Positions 37,007-47,849 of a DNA stretch of 64,000 nt are shown one piece after another. The DNA comes from Carnegiea gigantea (taxonomy: Eukaryota; Streptophyta; Magnoliopsida; Caryophyllales; Cactaceae). Under the pieces are notes generated by a model. It ran no database searches and was not told the DNA's origin. It was given only the letters and a program-made list of their open reading frames with translations. Position 1 is the stretch's first letter. Every line of letters starts with the position of its first letter. A program made the translations under genes and the position numbers. The stretch lies in NCBI GenBank assembly GCA_029747015.1, contig JAKOGI010001260.1, positions 62,001-126,000 on the forward strand, in the 5' to 3' direction.

Positions 37007-38600
37007 AGCGATCTTTCTCAAGAAATGTATTTTACTTTACTGAACGTTCATTACTGGAAACCATACATCGAATGCCCCCATGCTGGGGCTAGGAGAAAGA
37101 GGGGAAATAGAATTAAGATTGCCATTTCTACGTATGATCTTTGAAATTCATCCACTGCTAGTCGTTTCCTAGTTCTTCAGGCCTTATCACGGCGCCGTTA
37201 CATAGGTTTGTAATCATTTTTTTATGTGGATCATAGCAACAGTAGGAATGGGGAATTTTTGGTCAAAATATAAGAACAAAGAAATGGTACAGATGGATTT
37301 CTATTTATCTGGTTGGTTTAATCCAGCACTATTCGACATCTTCTCTGCTTCTTGTGAGTGATTTGCCTTGCTGGGGTTGTTTGACCGCTCGGATGAAATG
37401 AAAATTACCAGTTATGTCAGTTGTAACTTTCTCATTGCATTTCTTGTAATTTGGAGGAGACCATATTTGCGTAGACAATTGATACAGTATTTCAAATATA
37501 CATGTTTTGGACATTTGTTTTGTTTTGGTGAAAGACTCTTAGAAACTGGGGCATCAATCAAGAGACTAAGCTTGTTTAGAACCGTGCTCCAGAACGAACT
37601 TGGATTTGATTGTCTGAATGTCGCTTAACTTGGATCCAGGTTTTTGTCAGCACTAGTCATGGACGACATTTTGCGCATGTGTAGATTGACCCAAGAATTC
37701 TCCTAAATATTGAGTCATGGTTGATGGGTTGCGAGCCAGGGATTCAATAAGTTTGTGGTTGCTGAAACATTGTAGTTCGGATATCATACCGTATGGCGAA
37801 TTGTGTGAAAAGATGAAGGTGGCTGCGGAAATTCAATCTAAATGTCCATAAATTCAATCTAAATGTCCATACTTGTCCTAGGAGAGATGTATAACCTAAA
37901 ACCGGTGTTAGAACCGGTAAGATTGGCCCTATATAAAATTTGAAAGGTCGTAAATGCATTTCAAATGGATCAATGATGAATTATTAAAAAATGGGTATGA
38001 TTGTGGATACAGTGTTTTTTTTTTTTTTTTTTTTGGGGGGGGTTTTTGGGGGGGTTTTTTGGGGGGGGGGGGTATGGAAGTGGATTCCGGGTGTGTGTTC
38101 ACCCAATTAGATCTTGCAAAAATTTTTTTAGGAGTTTTGGATTTCTATTAAATTCTTATGGACTGCGGCTATGTAATTAGGATTATGTTGATAGTTTATT
38201 TGTCTTGGTTAAAGTAAACTTAGGTATTCGTAAAGACATGTATTTATTATAAGCCAAACGTTGAGCAAAGTTCAATCCTAGAAGGCTAGGCTATGTACTC
38301 TTTGGGTCAGTTCTTTTCGTAGGCAAATTGGGGTGGGTGAAAGGATGAAATAGGTTGAAGTAAACTGCGGTGGGTTGAATTTTTTTTATGTAATAAATTG
38401 AACTTGGTTAAAATAGTGGAAGTGAGTTGAAATGAGTTGAAGTAGGTTGAACTGGGTTGAGATTGGTATTTTAGAGTTGACCCACAAAAAAAAACACGGC
38501 CTTTATAAGCGGTCTGGTTCAAATGTAAGGAAATTTTATGCCGATTGACCGGTCGAAGCAATCTGACTCGATGTAAATGAACTTTTACTCATGCTTGAAG
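37007..38600. other. Lon 3' flank and intergenic DNA
   Basis: This holds the presumed Lon 3' UTR, then no gene. A 21-bp unit (AAATTCAATCTAAATGTCCAT) is repeated twice at about 37829-37870. A compound T-run/G-run tract lies at 38013-38073. At 38330-38470 a GTTGAA-rich stretch repeats irregularly. Confidence 0.5.
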
Positions 38601-38606
38601 TGAACT

Positions 38607-39005
38607 TTAAGGTTTCGTTTAGTCCTTAGAAAATTTGGTGGAAAGAAAAGTTGAAGGAAAAAAAATGTGAAGGAAAAAAAAGTAGGGAGAAAATGAGTTT
38701 TTTTCTCTTGTTTGGATCAAGGAAAAAATACAAGAATTTGGATGAGAAGTTTGAATGTTGATGAACTACTTAAATCATTTTGATGCCATCTAAACAATAG
38801 AAGGTTGGAAAAGCTTGGGAATTTTTCTCAAACTTTCCTCACAATTTTATGAGGAAAATTTTGTCACTTGTTTCTAACAATTTTTCCATCAAACTTTCTT
38901 CCATATTTTTTTTCGTTGTGATTTTCTCTAAACCAAATACAAGAAAAAAATTAACTTTTCTAAATTTTTTTCTTTCCACCAAATTTTTCAAGGTAACTTT
39001 TTTCT
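38607..39005. mobile_element. probable MITE, about 400 bp
   Basis: The left part carries GAAAATTTGGTGGAAAGAAAA (38629 onward) and the right part carries its inverted match (TTTCTTTCCACCAAATTTTTC, about 38968-38990). The interior is AT-rich, with further purine/pyrimidine mirror matches. The exact ends and target duplication were not resolved. Confidence 0.5.
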
Positions 39006-39329
39006 TTTTTTGGGGTGTAGACGAGAGGAAAGGGACAAAATTGTACAGTTTGACTTTTAAAGTTTGAACGTTGACCCCCTTGTTTGAAATGAATGGTCGC
39101 ATGACAGTTTGAGATCGGAGCATAAGAGAGATCGGAAGAGTAGCGTGACATTGTTCCTAAATAATTGTCATATAGTTAGGTTTTGATATGTATTTGTTTA
39201 TGTAATTTGTAGGCATAAAAATAAAGGATATTTATTAAAACAAGTCACTTGACATTCTGTATTTATGTGCATTCCTTACAGGCAAGTTTTAATGTGCATT
39301 TACGTGACTTGTAAAAGTATGATATTAAG

Positions 39330-39480
39330 CGCCAAGAGCTCTTAGCTCAAGTGGAATTGACGTCGCCTTTTAGGCTGAAGGTCAGAGATCGAATTCCATG
39401 ACCTGAAATTCTCCTAATGTGGAGATACGCAAAGCTACCACCTGAAATTCTTCTTCAAATTTGTTCGAAATATTTGTGAG
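39330..39480 (+). mobile_element. SINE-like tRNA-derived sequence
   Basis: An A-box-like TAGCTCAAGTGG (about 39351) is followed about 40 bp later by a B-box-like AGATCGAATTCC (about 39386). This is the arrangement of a polymerase III promoter in a tRNA-derived SINE. No cloverleaf and no clear target duplication were seen. Confidence 0.5.
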
Positions 39481-41225
39481 AAAACTTCAAAAAAATCAGT
39501 GGAGAACTTTTCTGCTAATTTGAGATTACAAGACATTGAAAAACAAGATCATGCACTGACCTAAAAATACAATAAGAATGTCTAAAACATACCAAGATTA
39601 CATATAAAATAGGACATTAGAATTAGAATATGATAGATATATAAAGGAGATAGAGTTTAGGAGATATGTAGGGATTAAAAGTAGCCTAGGTCGAAGCACG
39701 CCAAATCATTTTCTTTGGAGAAGAAACGCCCCAACTGCAGTGGTAAATTTATTGATAAATGTGACATCCTCCCAAAATTTGACAACCTATTGATCCTATT
39801 CGGATGCAAAAAGTAAGACCCAAAATCAACCTCTCACCCAATGTTCATAAAATAAAGTTGTAAAACATCAATACTTCATCAATTACCCCTCTGGATTGCA
39901 AATTAAATTCCTTGCAAGCTGTACGTTTCGTTAATACTATGACATGTAAACATATTTTGCAATCCCACCTCTTCAACACCACACCCCTTAGTGCTATTAT
40001 ATATCTAAAGCAAAAGAGCCGTTGAAAGGTAGTAAAGAAGATTAGGCAAACCTTCCAATTGCCAACGGAGTTGATTTAATAAAAGCACATAAATGTAGTT
40101 GAGATATCTTACATAAAATTTTTTGATCTTGTGACACAGAATTGATAAATTAATCTTGATGCGTCAAGAGGTTGATTGCATATTCAATGAGTGCATGCAT
40201 GCTATGATGAGGCTAAATGGGCGTAAAACAGAGAGTGACATCAAGCCAACTATATCATTAAGATGCCTTACATATATAAAAAGATTGACGTTAAGCTGAT
40301 CATATCATCGACAGGAATGAGATTACAGCCTATAAAAGTAAATCACCATAGTAGACACCGCCTTCATGCAATGGAGATCCCATTCATGAAATTCAACGGG
40401 TAATAACGGACGTGTTCAATATAAGTGACCTGGGAGAGCACAGTTATTTTACAAGTACTCATAATTAAGTTGGGAAATCCCGCGCCCTATCAAAAAGTTA
40501 CAAGGAGAATAAATTAGGCAAGTAATTAAAAACAATTAAACACTAGTGCACCCAGCTCTTTTGGTTTCAAAACAAAGTCTATAAAATATAGCTAATATAG
40601 AACAATCTTGCTGGATCTGGCTCTTGGATCCTTCTATTCGAGGATAATCAACATTACCAAAAGCAGCAAAAGTTCTTAGAAACGTATAAGGTTATTGTAA
40701 AATATGAAAAAAGAAGCTTAAAAATAATTAAGCTAGCTCAAATATGAAATAGATCATAATGCTTGAAAGAGTTGTTCAAAATCATGAGTAATTAATCTAT
40801 ATGTGATCAGATGGATGCATATTAGATCGATAGTTAACCTAGGGGCCCAAGTGGTTGGTGTAGAGAATGACATAATAAAGCACGCAAGATTTTCGAACTC
40901 TTAGCGCTAACAACACTCAGCATGAATCCCATTTTAGCCGGATCTAGGAGGATTTAGATATAGGTAACCTTACTCCCATAAACATTTCTTCTAACAGAAA
41001 GGCTGATTTCTAAAGAAAAATGGAAAAGAGAGAAATTTTGTAAACGTTTGCGTTAAGTGAAATCTTCCATAATTATTACCATAGAATATATACAAATAAT
41101 CAATAGGTATCACTCAAGTTGCAATCCAAACATCATTAACGTTTTATTGGACTAAAAGATGAGGTGGGTGAATAAAGCATTAGCTACATAAGATTTGTAA
41201 TGTTGTTTCTAAATCTCCTGACACT
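39481..41225. other. AT-rich intergenic DNA with one SINE-like head
   Basis: No gene is seen. At about 40840-40905, an A-box-like GCCCAAGTGGTTGG and a B-box-like GATTTTCGAACTC suggest another SINE. It is followed by a tail (GGTAACCTTACTCCC) that resembles the 3' region of the RTE elements further right. Confidence 0.4.
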
Positions 41226-41229
41226 CCTA

Positions 41230-42095
41230 TTTTGAGCCCTATGCTTTGAAAGTTGCTGATGTCGATATTAGCCGAGCTTTGTGTGATTTTGAGGCCAGTG
41301 TGAGCCTCATGCCTTATTTGATATGCAAAAAGCTCCAAGTGCGGGATTTGAAACCTACCACAATCTCCATTCAACTAGCGGACTGTTTGATGAAATATCC
41401 CATGGGAATCCTTGAAGATATCCCTTTGTAGTACGGGAAATTCTTCATCCTTGTCACTAAGGGTGATTAAAATCGGTTAACTGAAAATTCGATTAACCGA
41501 AAATCTGTTAACCGGAAAGTCGGTTTGCAAAAATTGTGAACTGAAAACCGAACCGAAATTTTCGGTTAACTGATTTTTCGGTTCGGCAAAAATGTGAACA
41601 GTGACCGAACCGAAAAACTCCATTAACCGGATTTTCGGTTTGGTTACCAGTTAACCGTTAATTTCAATTGTTAATTTTCAATTTTCACTCCTTTTTTAAT
41701 TAATTTAACCATTTAAAACACCAAATATTAATTTACACATTATTGTATGTTTAGTCTTATCTTTTAATAATTATAAAATCTACACTTGACTAATATAAAA
41801 TTTAGTTTTTTTTAAATAAAAGTGTTGTAAGCCTTGGTTTCAGTTAACCATACGGTTAACCGAATCTCAAATGGCCGAACTAAAACCGAAACTGAAATCA
41901 CAAAATTTTTTCGGTTTGGTTGAATTTTTAAAAAAAATCAAACCGGTTCACCAGCTTTTCAGTTCGATTTTTCGGTTTTCAGGTTCGATTTTTCGATTTC
42001 GGTTTTTTTTTTTTTTTTGCTTACCTCTACTTGTCACTTCGAGGTAATGGAGACGGAAGAGGACGCTCAAATTCCCATCAATCTTGGGACGGCCA
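41230..42095 (+). mobile_element. Ty3/gypsy protease fragment split by a MITE
   Basis: Plus-strand translation gives the retroviral-type aspartic protease region of a plant gypsy element: ALCDFEASVSLMPYLICKKL (the LCDxGAS motif with Gly replaced by Glu), then TTISIQLADCLMKYPMGI. It continues to KFFILVT at about 41455, where a hAT-type MITE intervenes. It resumes at about 42038 with VMETEEDAQIPINLG, the usual next block of this protease family. It is an inactive fragment. Confidence 0.8.
41458..42029. mobile_element. hAT-type MITE with 8-bp target duplication
   Basis: The left end is TAAGGGTGATTAAAATCGG. The right end read backwards is TAGAGGTAAGCAAA, resembling the common plant hAT terminus TAGGGGTGAGCA. 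The interior is rich in GGTTAACCGAAAA-type motifs. Exact 8-bp repeats, CTTGTCAC, flank it (41450-41457 and 42030-42037). Removing the element and one repeat rejoins the gypsy protease. Confidence 0.85.
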
Positions 42096-42164
42096 TTCCG
42101 TGGCCATGATTGATGTGCAAATGTAAATACGGCCCAATCTTTCACTTCATGGTCCTGCTCATAC

Positions 42165-42345
42165 CATGGATTCAAAATGTGGCCGAACCGCGACGAAACG
42201 GATGCATGGGAAGGGTTTGGGGTTGAGCGAATCGCGTTTTCATGCCGCAATAGCCATAATATGAAACGCAATTACAATATTAGAGCGATTTTGCCGTATC
42301 ACGACTGAAACCGAGATCGCAATCGAAACCGCATTTTGAATCCTT
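42165..42345 (-). mobile_element. MULE-type MITE, copy 3
   Basis: Same family as 29415-29578 and 36093-36274, inserted in the opposite orientation (CATGGATTCAAAATGTGG at the left, CATTTTGAATCCTT at the right). The flanking 9-mers TGCTCATAC and GACTCATGC match at 6 of 9 positions, consistent with an aged target duplication. Confidence 0.75.
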
Positions 42346-42759
42346 GACTCATGCGACTAACATTTCGTCTCTAACTTTCCTTTTTCTTTTTATCTATCCA
42401 GCCTCTATCCCATCTAATTTCCTTTCTCCTCCATAACTCTTTTTCACTCTCATCAATCATAATCAATTCCGTTATTATTATGATCATCTTAGCTGTTTCT
42501 TCACATCCTCTCTCACAAAAAGGATCCATTGAAGGCAGAATTCAGCAGTTACAAACTTTAGCCTAAAGACTGATGTCAAGGGCTATGGAATCGTCTTTAA
42601 ATAGCACTAGGCAAGTCAAGTAAAAGCATACCGAAGCCTAGGTCTCCTTTTTTTTTTTTTAATTTATTAACTTGATGCATGTTGGTGTTTCTTTTCCCTT
42701 ATAATAATCCATAGCGTTTTCAATAAGTAAATTATCTTATGTTATAACACTACTTATAA

Positions 42760-42761
<2 letters not shown>

Positions 42762-42822
<61 letters not shown>
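42762..42822. repeat. (AT)n microsatellite, about 30 units
   Basis: An uninterrupted AT run in the 3' flank of array copy A. The equivalent position in the other copies has only a short CTACATATATAAAG. Confidence 0.97.
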
Positions 42823-42825
<3 letters not shown>

Positions 42826-42959
42826 ACATATAGCTTTCCCAAATATCGTTTTCATTATTGGTTAAGCATTTCATACAAAAGTTCCACTTAATGTCAAAAG
42901 CTAGCACAACACACAAGGAGAAGAAACAAGCCTCAAACCCCACTCTGGCCTTGATACTT

Positions 42960-43650
42960 AAAACACATGGTTATTCTTAATGGCAACACGACTAATAACA
43001 GCTTGTTCAATCCCCTCTTTCAAGTGGTTTGTTTTTGTTCGTAGCGTCATAACTAATAAACTTGTTCAACAACTTTTCTCCAGCGGGCAAGGCTATATTT
43101 TTCTTCAAAGCATTGTAGTCGATGAACTTGTTCAGCAACGTTCTTCCAGTCGAAAAGGCTGTGCTTTTCTTCATAGCATCGTAACTGACGAACTTGCTCA
43201 AGAGCTTCGTGCCAGTAGGGAGGGCTCTATTTTTCTTCATTGTCATAACAGATGAACTCATTCAAGAGTATCCTTCAAGTAGAGAATGCTCTATTTTTCT
43301 TCAAAGCATTGTAACTAATGAACTTATTTAAGCGGTGCCTTCAAATGGAGAAGGCTCTATTGTTCTTCAAAGTAGCATAACTAATGAATTTGTTCAACGG
43401 GTGCCTTCCAATGGCTATGTTATTCTTCATAGCACCGTAACTGATGAACTTCAAGAGCTTCCTTCCAGAGGCTTTGTTTTTCTTCATGGTATCGTAACTA
43501 ATGAACTTGCCCAACAATTCCTTCAAGTGGCCCTATCATTACCGATAATATTTATTAATCACATTATGCGGGGCTCTACAAACTGTTTCCTTCATAGTAG
43601 CATCACTAATGAACTTGTTCCGAATATCATCACTAATATCGCCATGAAAG
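42960..43650 (-). pseudogene. array copy A: broken FxxYD-repeat gene
   Basis: The minus strand holds about nine degenerate repeat units recognisable as KFISYD, KFVSYD, KFIDYN and similar, but in at least three frames. Long fragments are 43007-43261 and 43341-43526. The first block (NKFISDATMKE, about 43625) joins directly to sequence that lies far upstream of the start codon in copies B-D (TTACTTTCATGGCGATATT). The signal peptide, start codon and TATA region are therefore missing, through a deletion of about 950 bp relative to copy B. One unit near its 3' end (KLLNKFISYDATNKN) is still in frame with the preceding unit, unlike in copies B-E. It is the oldest and most decayed member. Confidence 0.85.
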
Positions 43651-43659
43651 TAAGGGTTT

Positions 43660-45575
43660 TTAAATGGTAAAAATGGTTGTGATCCAATCATAATATGTCA
43701 ATGTAATATTAGTGCATTTTTTGTTTGTGAAATATAATTTCTTATATGATGAAATAGATGTGTGTTAATCAGACAATCAACTAGGAGGTCATGAAAGTAA
43801 AAGAGACAATAAATGTTACATGATTTTCTCTACCGTTTTAGGATTTAATACAATTTATTTTAATTGAACAAAGGTTAGATTACTAAAGGAAATTGTTAGA
43901 TTTCGTACCAAAGTAGCAAGTAATTGTAATTGAGGGCAACTTTTAGGTGCTCTATGATATTGTCCCATGTAAGGGCATTGCAAATACCAATCTTCAAATT
44001 CTTCTCCCGAGTAGGGACAAGTTTTTAGATGTTATCATGCCCAATGACACTTACCAAGGTCTGGGTAAGAAGCAAAGCCCACCAAGCTGTTTTTGTTAGC
44101 CTACCATTCAGGCATGAACACCTTTTCCTCGAGGGAGACCTGAGTCATATTATCCCACACCCTTAGATTCGAAATATTGCTTATTTTTCTTCAAACGCTA
44201 TGTAATATTCTACTCATCTATAATAGAGGAGATTTTCCCCATGTTTTATGAACACTATTCAATAGGCCCCCTTGGATAAACCACCCTTTTCCCTACCATC
44301 AATATCTCGCTTCTTTGAAGTTTCCAGCAGAAAATCTGCAAAACTCTTTTTTCTTGGAAAAAAAAAAACAAAAACCCTTGAAGAACTGTAATCGGCAGTT
44401 TTACATTACTGAGGCTAAGTGGGTTCTAAGAATGTAGTAAAGCCAATAATACATCAATATTCGTTATTTTTGTTCATTTTTTTCATGAATTCCTTTGACC
44501 TGCTGTGATTAATGCATGCTTGTGCACGCTCATGCGTGTCTTGAATTTAGGCGCCGCTACTTCATGGTACTTTGCGGGGAACAAACACTTTGCATACAAA
44601 GATGGTAAATGATGCTGTAGCTCAGAGTTGCACCTAGAAGAGAGTGTGGATTAGAGAGTCAATTTATAGTGAATGTAAGATTTTTACAAGCGTCTCTTGG
44701 TGGTCGCTGGGCACCTTCCTTAATGTCTTTCACGCAAAGGAGAGCTGCTGACTTGGTTTGGAAAGAACTTAGATATATGAGACAATTGGGATGTCATACA
44801 TGCCTAGATTTCCTAATTGGGAGACTTCGATCTGCATGACAGTGACAAAACCCTAATGGATCACTTTTCTTGTAAGATGTGAAAAGGAAAAGAAATTGCC
44901 CTATTCAAGGCAACTAAATCCTCTCTTTCGTTCAAGATATCCCACATTACTTAAGGCAACCAAAACATTGCATGCAACGATGGTAAATGATGCTGTAGCT
45001 CAGAGGTGCACCTAGAAGAGAGTGTGGGAGGGAGACTCGACTTACAGTGAAATATGAAATATGTGCCAGAAGTTATTGCCCACATCTGGTGGTTGCTAGG
45101 CAGCTTCGTTAAGGTCTTTCACACAAAGTGGAGGACATGGACTTGGTTTGGAAAGAACTCAGACAAATGAGATTATTGGGATGTCATATATGAGTAGATT
45201 TCCTAATTGGGGGACTTGGATCAGCACGACAATGACAAAACCCTAGTGAATCACTTTTCTTATAGGCAATTGGTTTAAGAATGGAACATCTCTTGATTCT
45301 GGTGTCATGGCTTTTGCCCAAGAAAATTCCCTTCTTGTATCTCGATCTGAAAGGGACAAGAAGTTGCCCTATCTCAAGCAAGCAAATCCTCTCTTTTGTG
45401 CAAGACAGCCCAGATATTATTGATCCTGTAACAGCTCTGTGGCAATTACCACTATGACTAACAAATTTTGCGGTAGAATCGAGAAACTTATAGTAACTTG
45501 ATGTTGGTAGATATTTAGTTTCTCTTATCAAAAATCTGTGTGATATTACGTTATAGAATAACACCAATATATGCT
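43660..45575. other. array spacer A-B
   Basis: This is homologous to the spacers between the other copies but more diverged, and it lacks the RTE insertion. It contains a direct duplication of about 370 bp: GATGGTAAATGATGCTGTAGCTCAGAG.TGCACC at about 44600 and again at about 44970, with similar sequence following. The block near 45190-45420 reads as a partly open, conserved frame (SLDSGVMAFAQE.SLLGSRSERDKK in the best copy) that I do not recognise. Confidence 0.7.
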
Positions 45576-45826
45576 AACTACAAATATAAAGATCTATAGT
45601 TTTCCCAGATATCATTTTCATTATTGGTGAAGCGTTTCATATAAAAGTTCCGCTCAATGTCAAAAGCTAGCGCAGCGTACAAGGAGAAGAAATAAGCTAC
45701 ATACCCCACTCTGACCTTGATACTTAATCCACATTGTTCTTCTCAACCGCATCACCACTAATAAAACTGGCTCAGTTGCTCTATACCTTATTTCAAGTGG
45801 CGTTATTTTTCTTTATAGCGTCATAA

Positions 45827-46747
45827 CTAATAAGTTTGATCACCAGGTTTCTGCACGTACAAGGCTCTATTTTTCTCCAAAGCATCGTAATTGATGAACT
45901 TTTTCAACAACTTTCTTCCAGTGGGCAAGGCTCTGTTTTTCTTCATCGCATCATAACTGACGAACTTGTTCATGAGCTTCCTACCAGTGGGGAGGGCCCT
46001 ATTTTTCTTCATTGCATCGTAACTGATGAATTCGTTCATGAGCTTTCTTCCAGTGGGCAAGGCTCTATTTTTCTTCAAAGCATCGTAACCGATGAACTTG
46101 TTCAAGAGGTGCCTTCCAGTGGCGAAGGCTCTATTTTCCTTCAAAGTGTCATAACTGATGAACTTGTTCAACAGGTGCCTTCCAATGGCTCTGTTATTCT
46201 TCATAGCATCGTAACTGACGAACTTGTTCATGAGCTTCCTACCGGTGGGGAGGGCTTTATTTTTCTTCATTGCATCGTAACTGATGAATTCGTTCATGAG
46301 CTTCCTTCCAGTGGGCAAGGCTCTATTTTTCTTCAAAGCGTCGTAACCGATGAACTTATTCAAGAGGTGCCTTCCAATGGCGAAGGCTCTATTTTCCTTC
46401 AAAGTGTCATAACCGATGAACTTGTTCAACAAGTGCCTTTCAATGGCTCTGTCATTCTTTACGGCATCGTAACTAATGAACTTGTTTGAGAGCTTCCTTC
46501 CGGTGGCTCTGCTTTTCTCCATGGCGTCGTAGCTAATGAACTTGCCCAACAAATTCCTGCTAGCGGCCCCAGCATCACTGATAATATTAATCTCTTTATG
46601 AGGGCTGTGCAAATTGTTTTCCTTCATAGCAGCATCACTAATGAACTTTTTCCCACTGGTCTCTGCAGCTTTTGCGTCGAGGAAGGAGGAAACAAAGAGT
46701 AAACCAATTAGCACAGCTACAACTTTCTCTCTCCAATTGCGCGCCAT
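45827..46747 (-). CDS. array copy B: secreted FxxYD-repeat peptide precursor
   Basis: Single-exon frame of 306 residues. Residues 1-28 form a signal peptide: basic start, hydrophobic core VVAVLIGLLFVSSFL, likely cut after DAKA. A degenerate first block (KKFISDAAMKEN) follows, then eleven units of 19-22 residues from about 70 to the end. Each has F-[IV]-[SGN]-Y-D followed by a basic linker such as AMKKNRALPTGRK. The tetrads are FISY five times, FIGY three, FVSY two and FINY one. Nine of eleven units have Asn two residues before the Phe, and all have Asp after the Tyr. Units 4-7 and 8-11 are near copies. There are no cysteines and no known domain. I do not recognise the family. The layout fits a secretory precursor cut into many small peptides; a structural repeat protein is the alternative. 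TATA-like TATAAATA lies 160 bp upstream. Confidence 0.8.
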   Translation of the reverse strand: MARNWREKVVAVLIGLLFVSSFLDAKAAETSGKKFISDAAMKENNLHSPHKEINIISDAGAASRNLLGKFISYDAMEKSRATGRKLSNKFISYDAVKNDRAIERHLLNKFIGYDTLKENRAFAIGRHLLNKFIGYDALKKNRALPTGRKLMNEFISYDAMKKNKALPTGRKLMNKFVSYDAMKNNRAIGRHLLNKFISYDTLKENRAFATGRHLLNKFIGYDALKKNRALPTGRKLMNEFISYDAMKKNRALPTGRKLMNKFVSYDAMKKNRALPTGRKLLKKFINYDALEKNRALYVQKPGDQTY

Positions 46748-46906
46748 GCTAGCTAACTTATATTATAGGAACCTTTAATTAGGGAGGGGGTTCAAAGGAA
46801 CAAAAAAAAAAAAAAAGAGGAAAAATAGTCTTTTTGTTCCTTTTTGCCCCCTAATTTGGAGATCAAAAGAGTGAAGCGCTTGGTTGGAAATGTCCAGGAT
46901 GGAGAA

Positions 46907-46914
46907 TATTTATA
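46907..46914 (-). promoter_or_regulatory. TATA box of array copy B
   Basis: TATAAATA on the minus strand, about 160 bp before the start codon. It is kept in copies B, C, D and E within a conserved stretch. Confidence 0.55.
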
Positions 46915-47849
46915 TTGTTCGGATCATGTACAATTATGGCACATAGAGAAGAATTTAGGGTAATACATCTTTGTCGCCGAAATACCTTGGTTTCAAGCAA
47001 CAAAAATAGACAATGTGAGTTTTCCATGGGAAACCATTAGGTAGATAAATAAGGATTGTCTAATTTAAGAGAAACCGTTCTTGATTGTTAGCATACATTT
47101 CGACCATATTGGCAAGATTTTTTCTTTCTCGCTCTTCGATTGTATTTGTTCGGCATTGGGCCCAAGTGACCAGCACAAATTTTGTAACTGCACTTCAGTC
47201 CTCCTCAATAAGCAGCTATTAGTTACTTTAACAATCCTAATTCTTTTCACCAGTTATGAAATAAAGTATAGCCGGGAAAACGACTCCATGAGTGCATATG
47301 AATTTAATTCTTGATATCATGTGTTCCGCTCTACAAAATAAATTAGTCAAGCGGTAGTAGAAGGAGTAGTAGCAACGACGGCAGCATCAATAGTAGTTAT
47401 CAAATCATAGTGATAGTAATAATAATCAGAATTAAGTTCAAAAAAGAAAATAGATTAGTGTTTAAAAACTTTATTAGAAGGGATGAACAAGTGAACTTAA
47501 TATATATGTATATATGATCAAACATTTCAAATACATTGACATAATGAATATCAAATTTATCGCAGCATGGTGTACCCTGAACAGGTCGGAAATATCACCA
47601 TGAAAGTAAGGGTATTTTAATGATGAAAATGATTGTGATCCAATCATAATATGCCAATATAGTATTAGTACACTCTTTGTTTGTGTAAATATAATTTCTC
47701 GTATTATGAGATATATGTGTATTAATCGAATAACTGACTAGGAGTCGTGAAAAGAAAGGAGACGATAAATGTTATATGATTCTCTACACTGTATTAGGAT
47801 TTAATAAAGCTTATTTCAATAGGACAAAGGTTAGATTACGAAGAACATA
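46915..47849. other. upstream region of copy B up to RTE insertion
   Basis: This is the conserved 5' flank of the array genes. It contains short AGTAGTAG/AATAATAAT runs near 47350-47440 and a TATATATGTATATATG stretch near 47500. No gene is seen. It is nearly identical to 53331-54265. Confidence 0.7.

Noticed and set aside
39330..39480. A tRNA gene
   Set aside because: A- and B-box-like motifs are present, but I could not fold a cloverleaf or find an anticodon stem; it is better explained as a SINE.
45836..46489. 217-residue plus-strand frames over copies B, C and D as genes
   Set aside because: They are antisense to the repeat genes, have no signal peptide or domain, and start inside the 3' frameshift scar. 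The minus frames have a signal peptide and an upstream TATA box.
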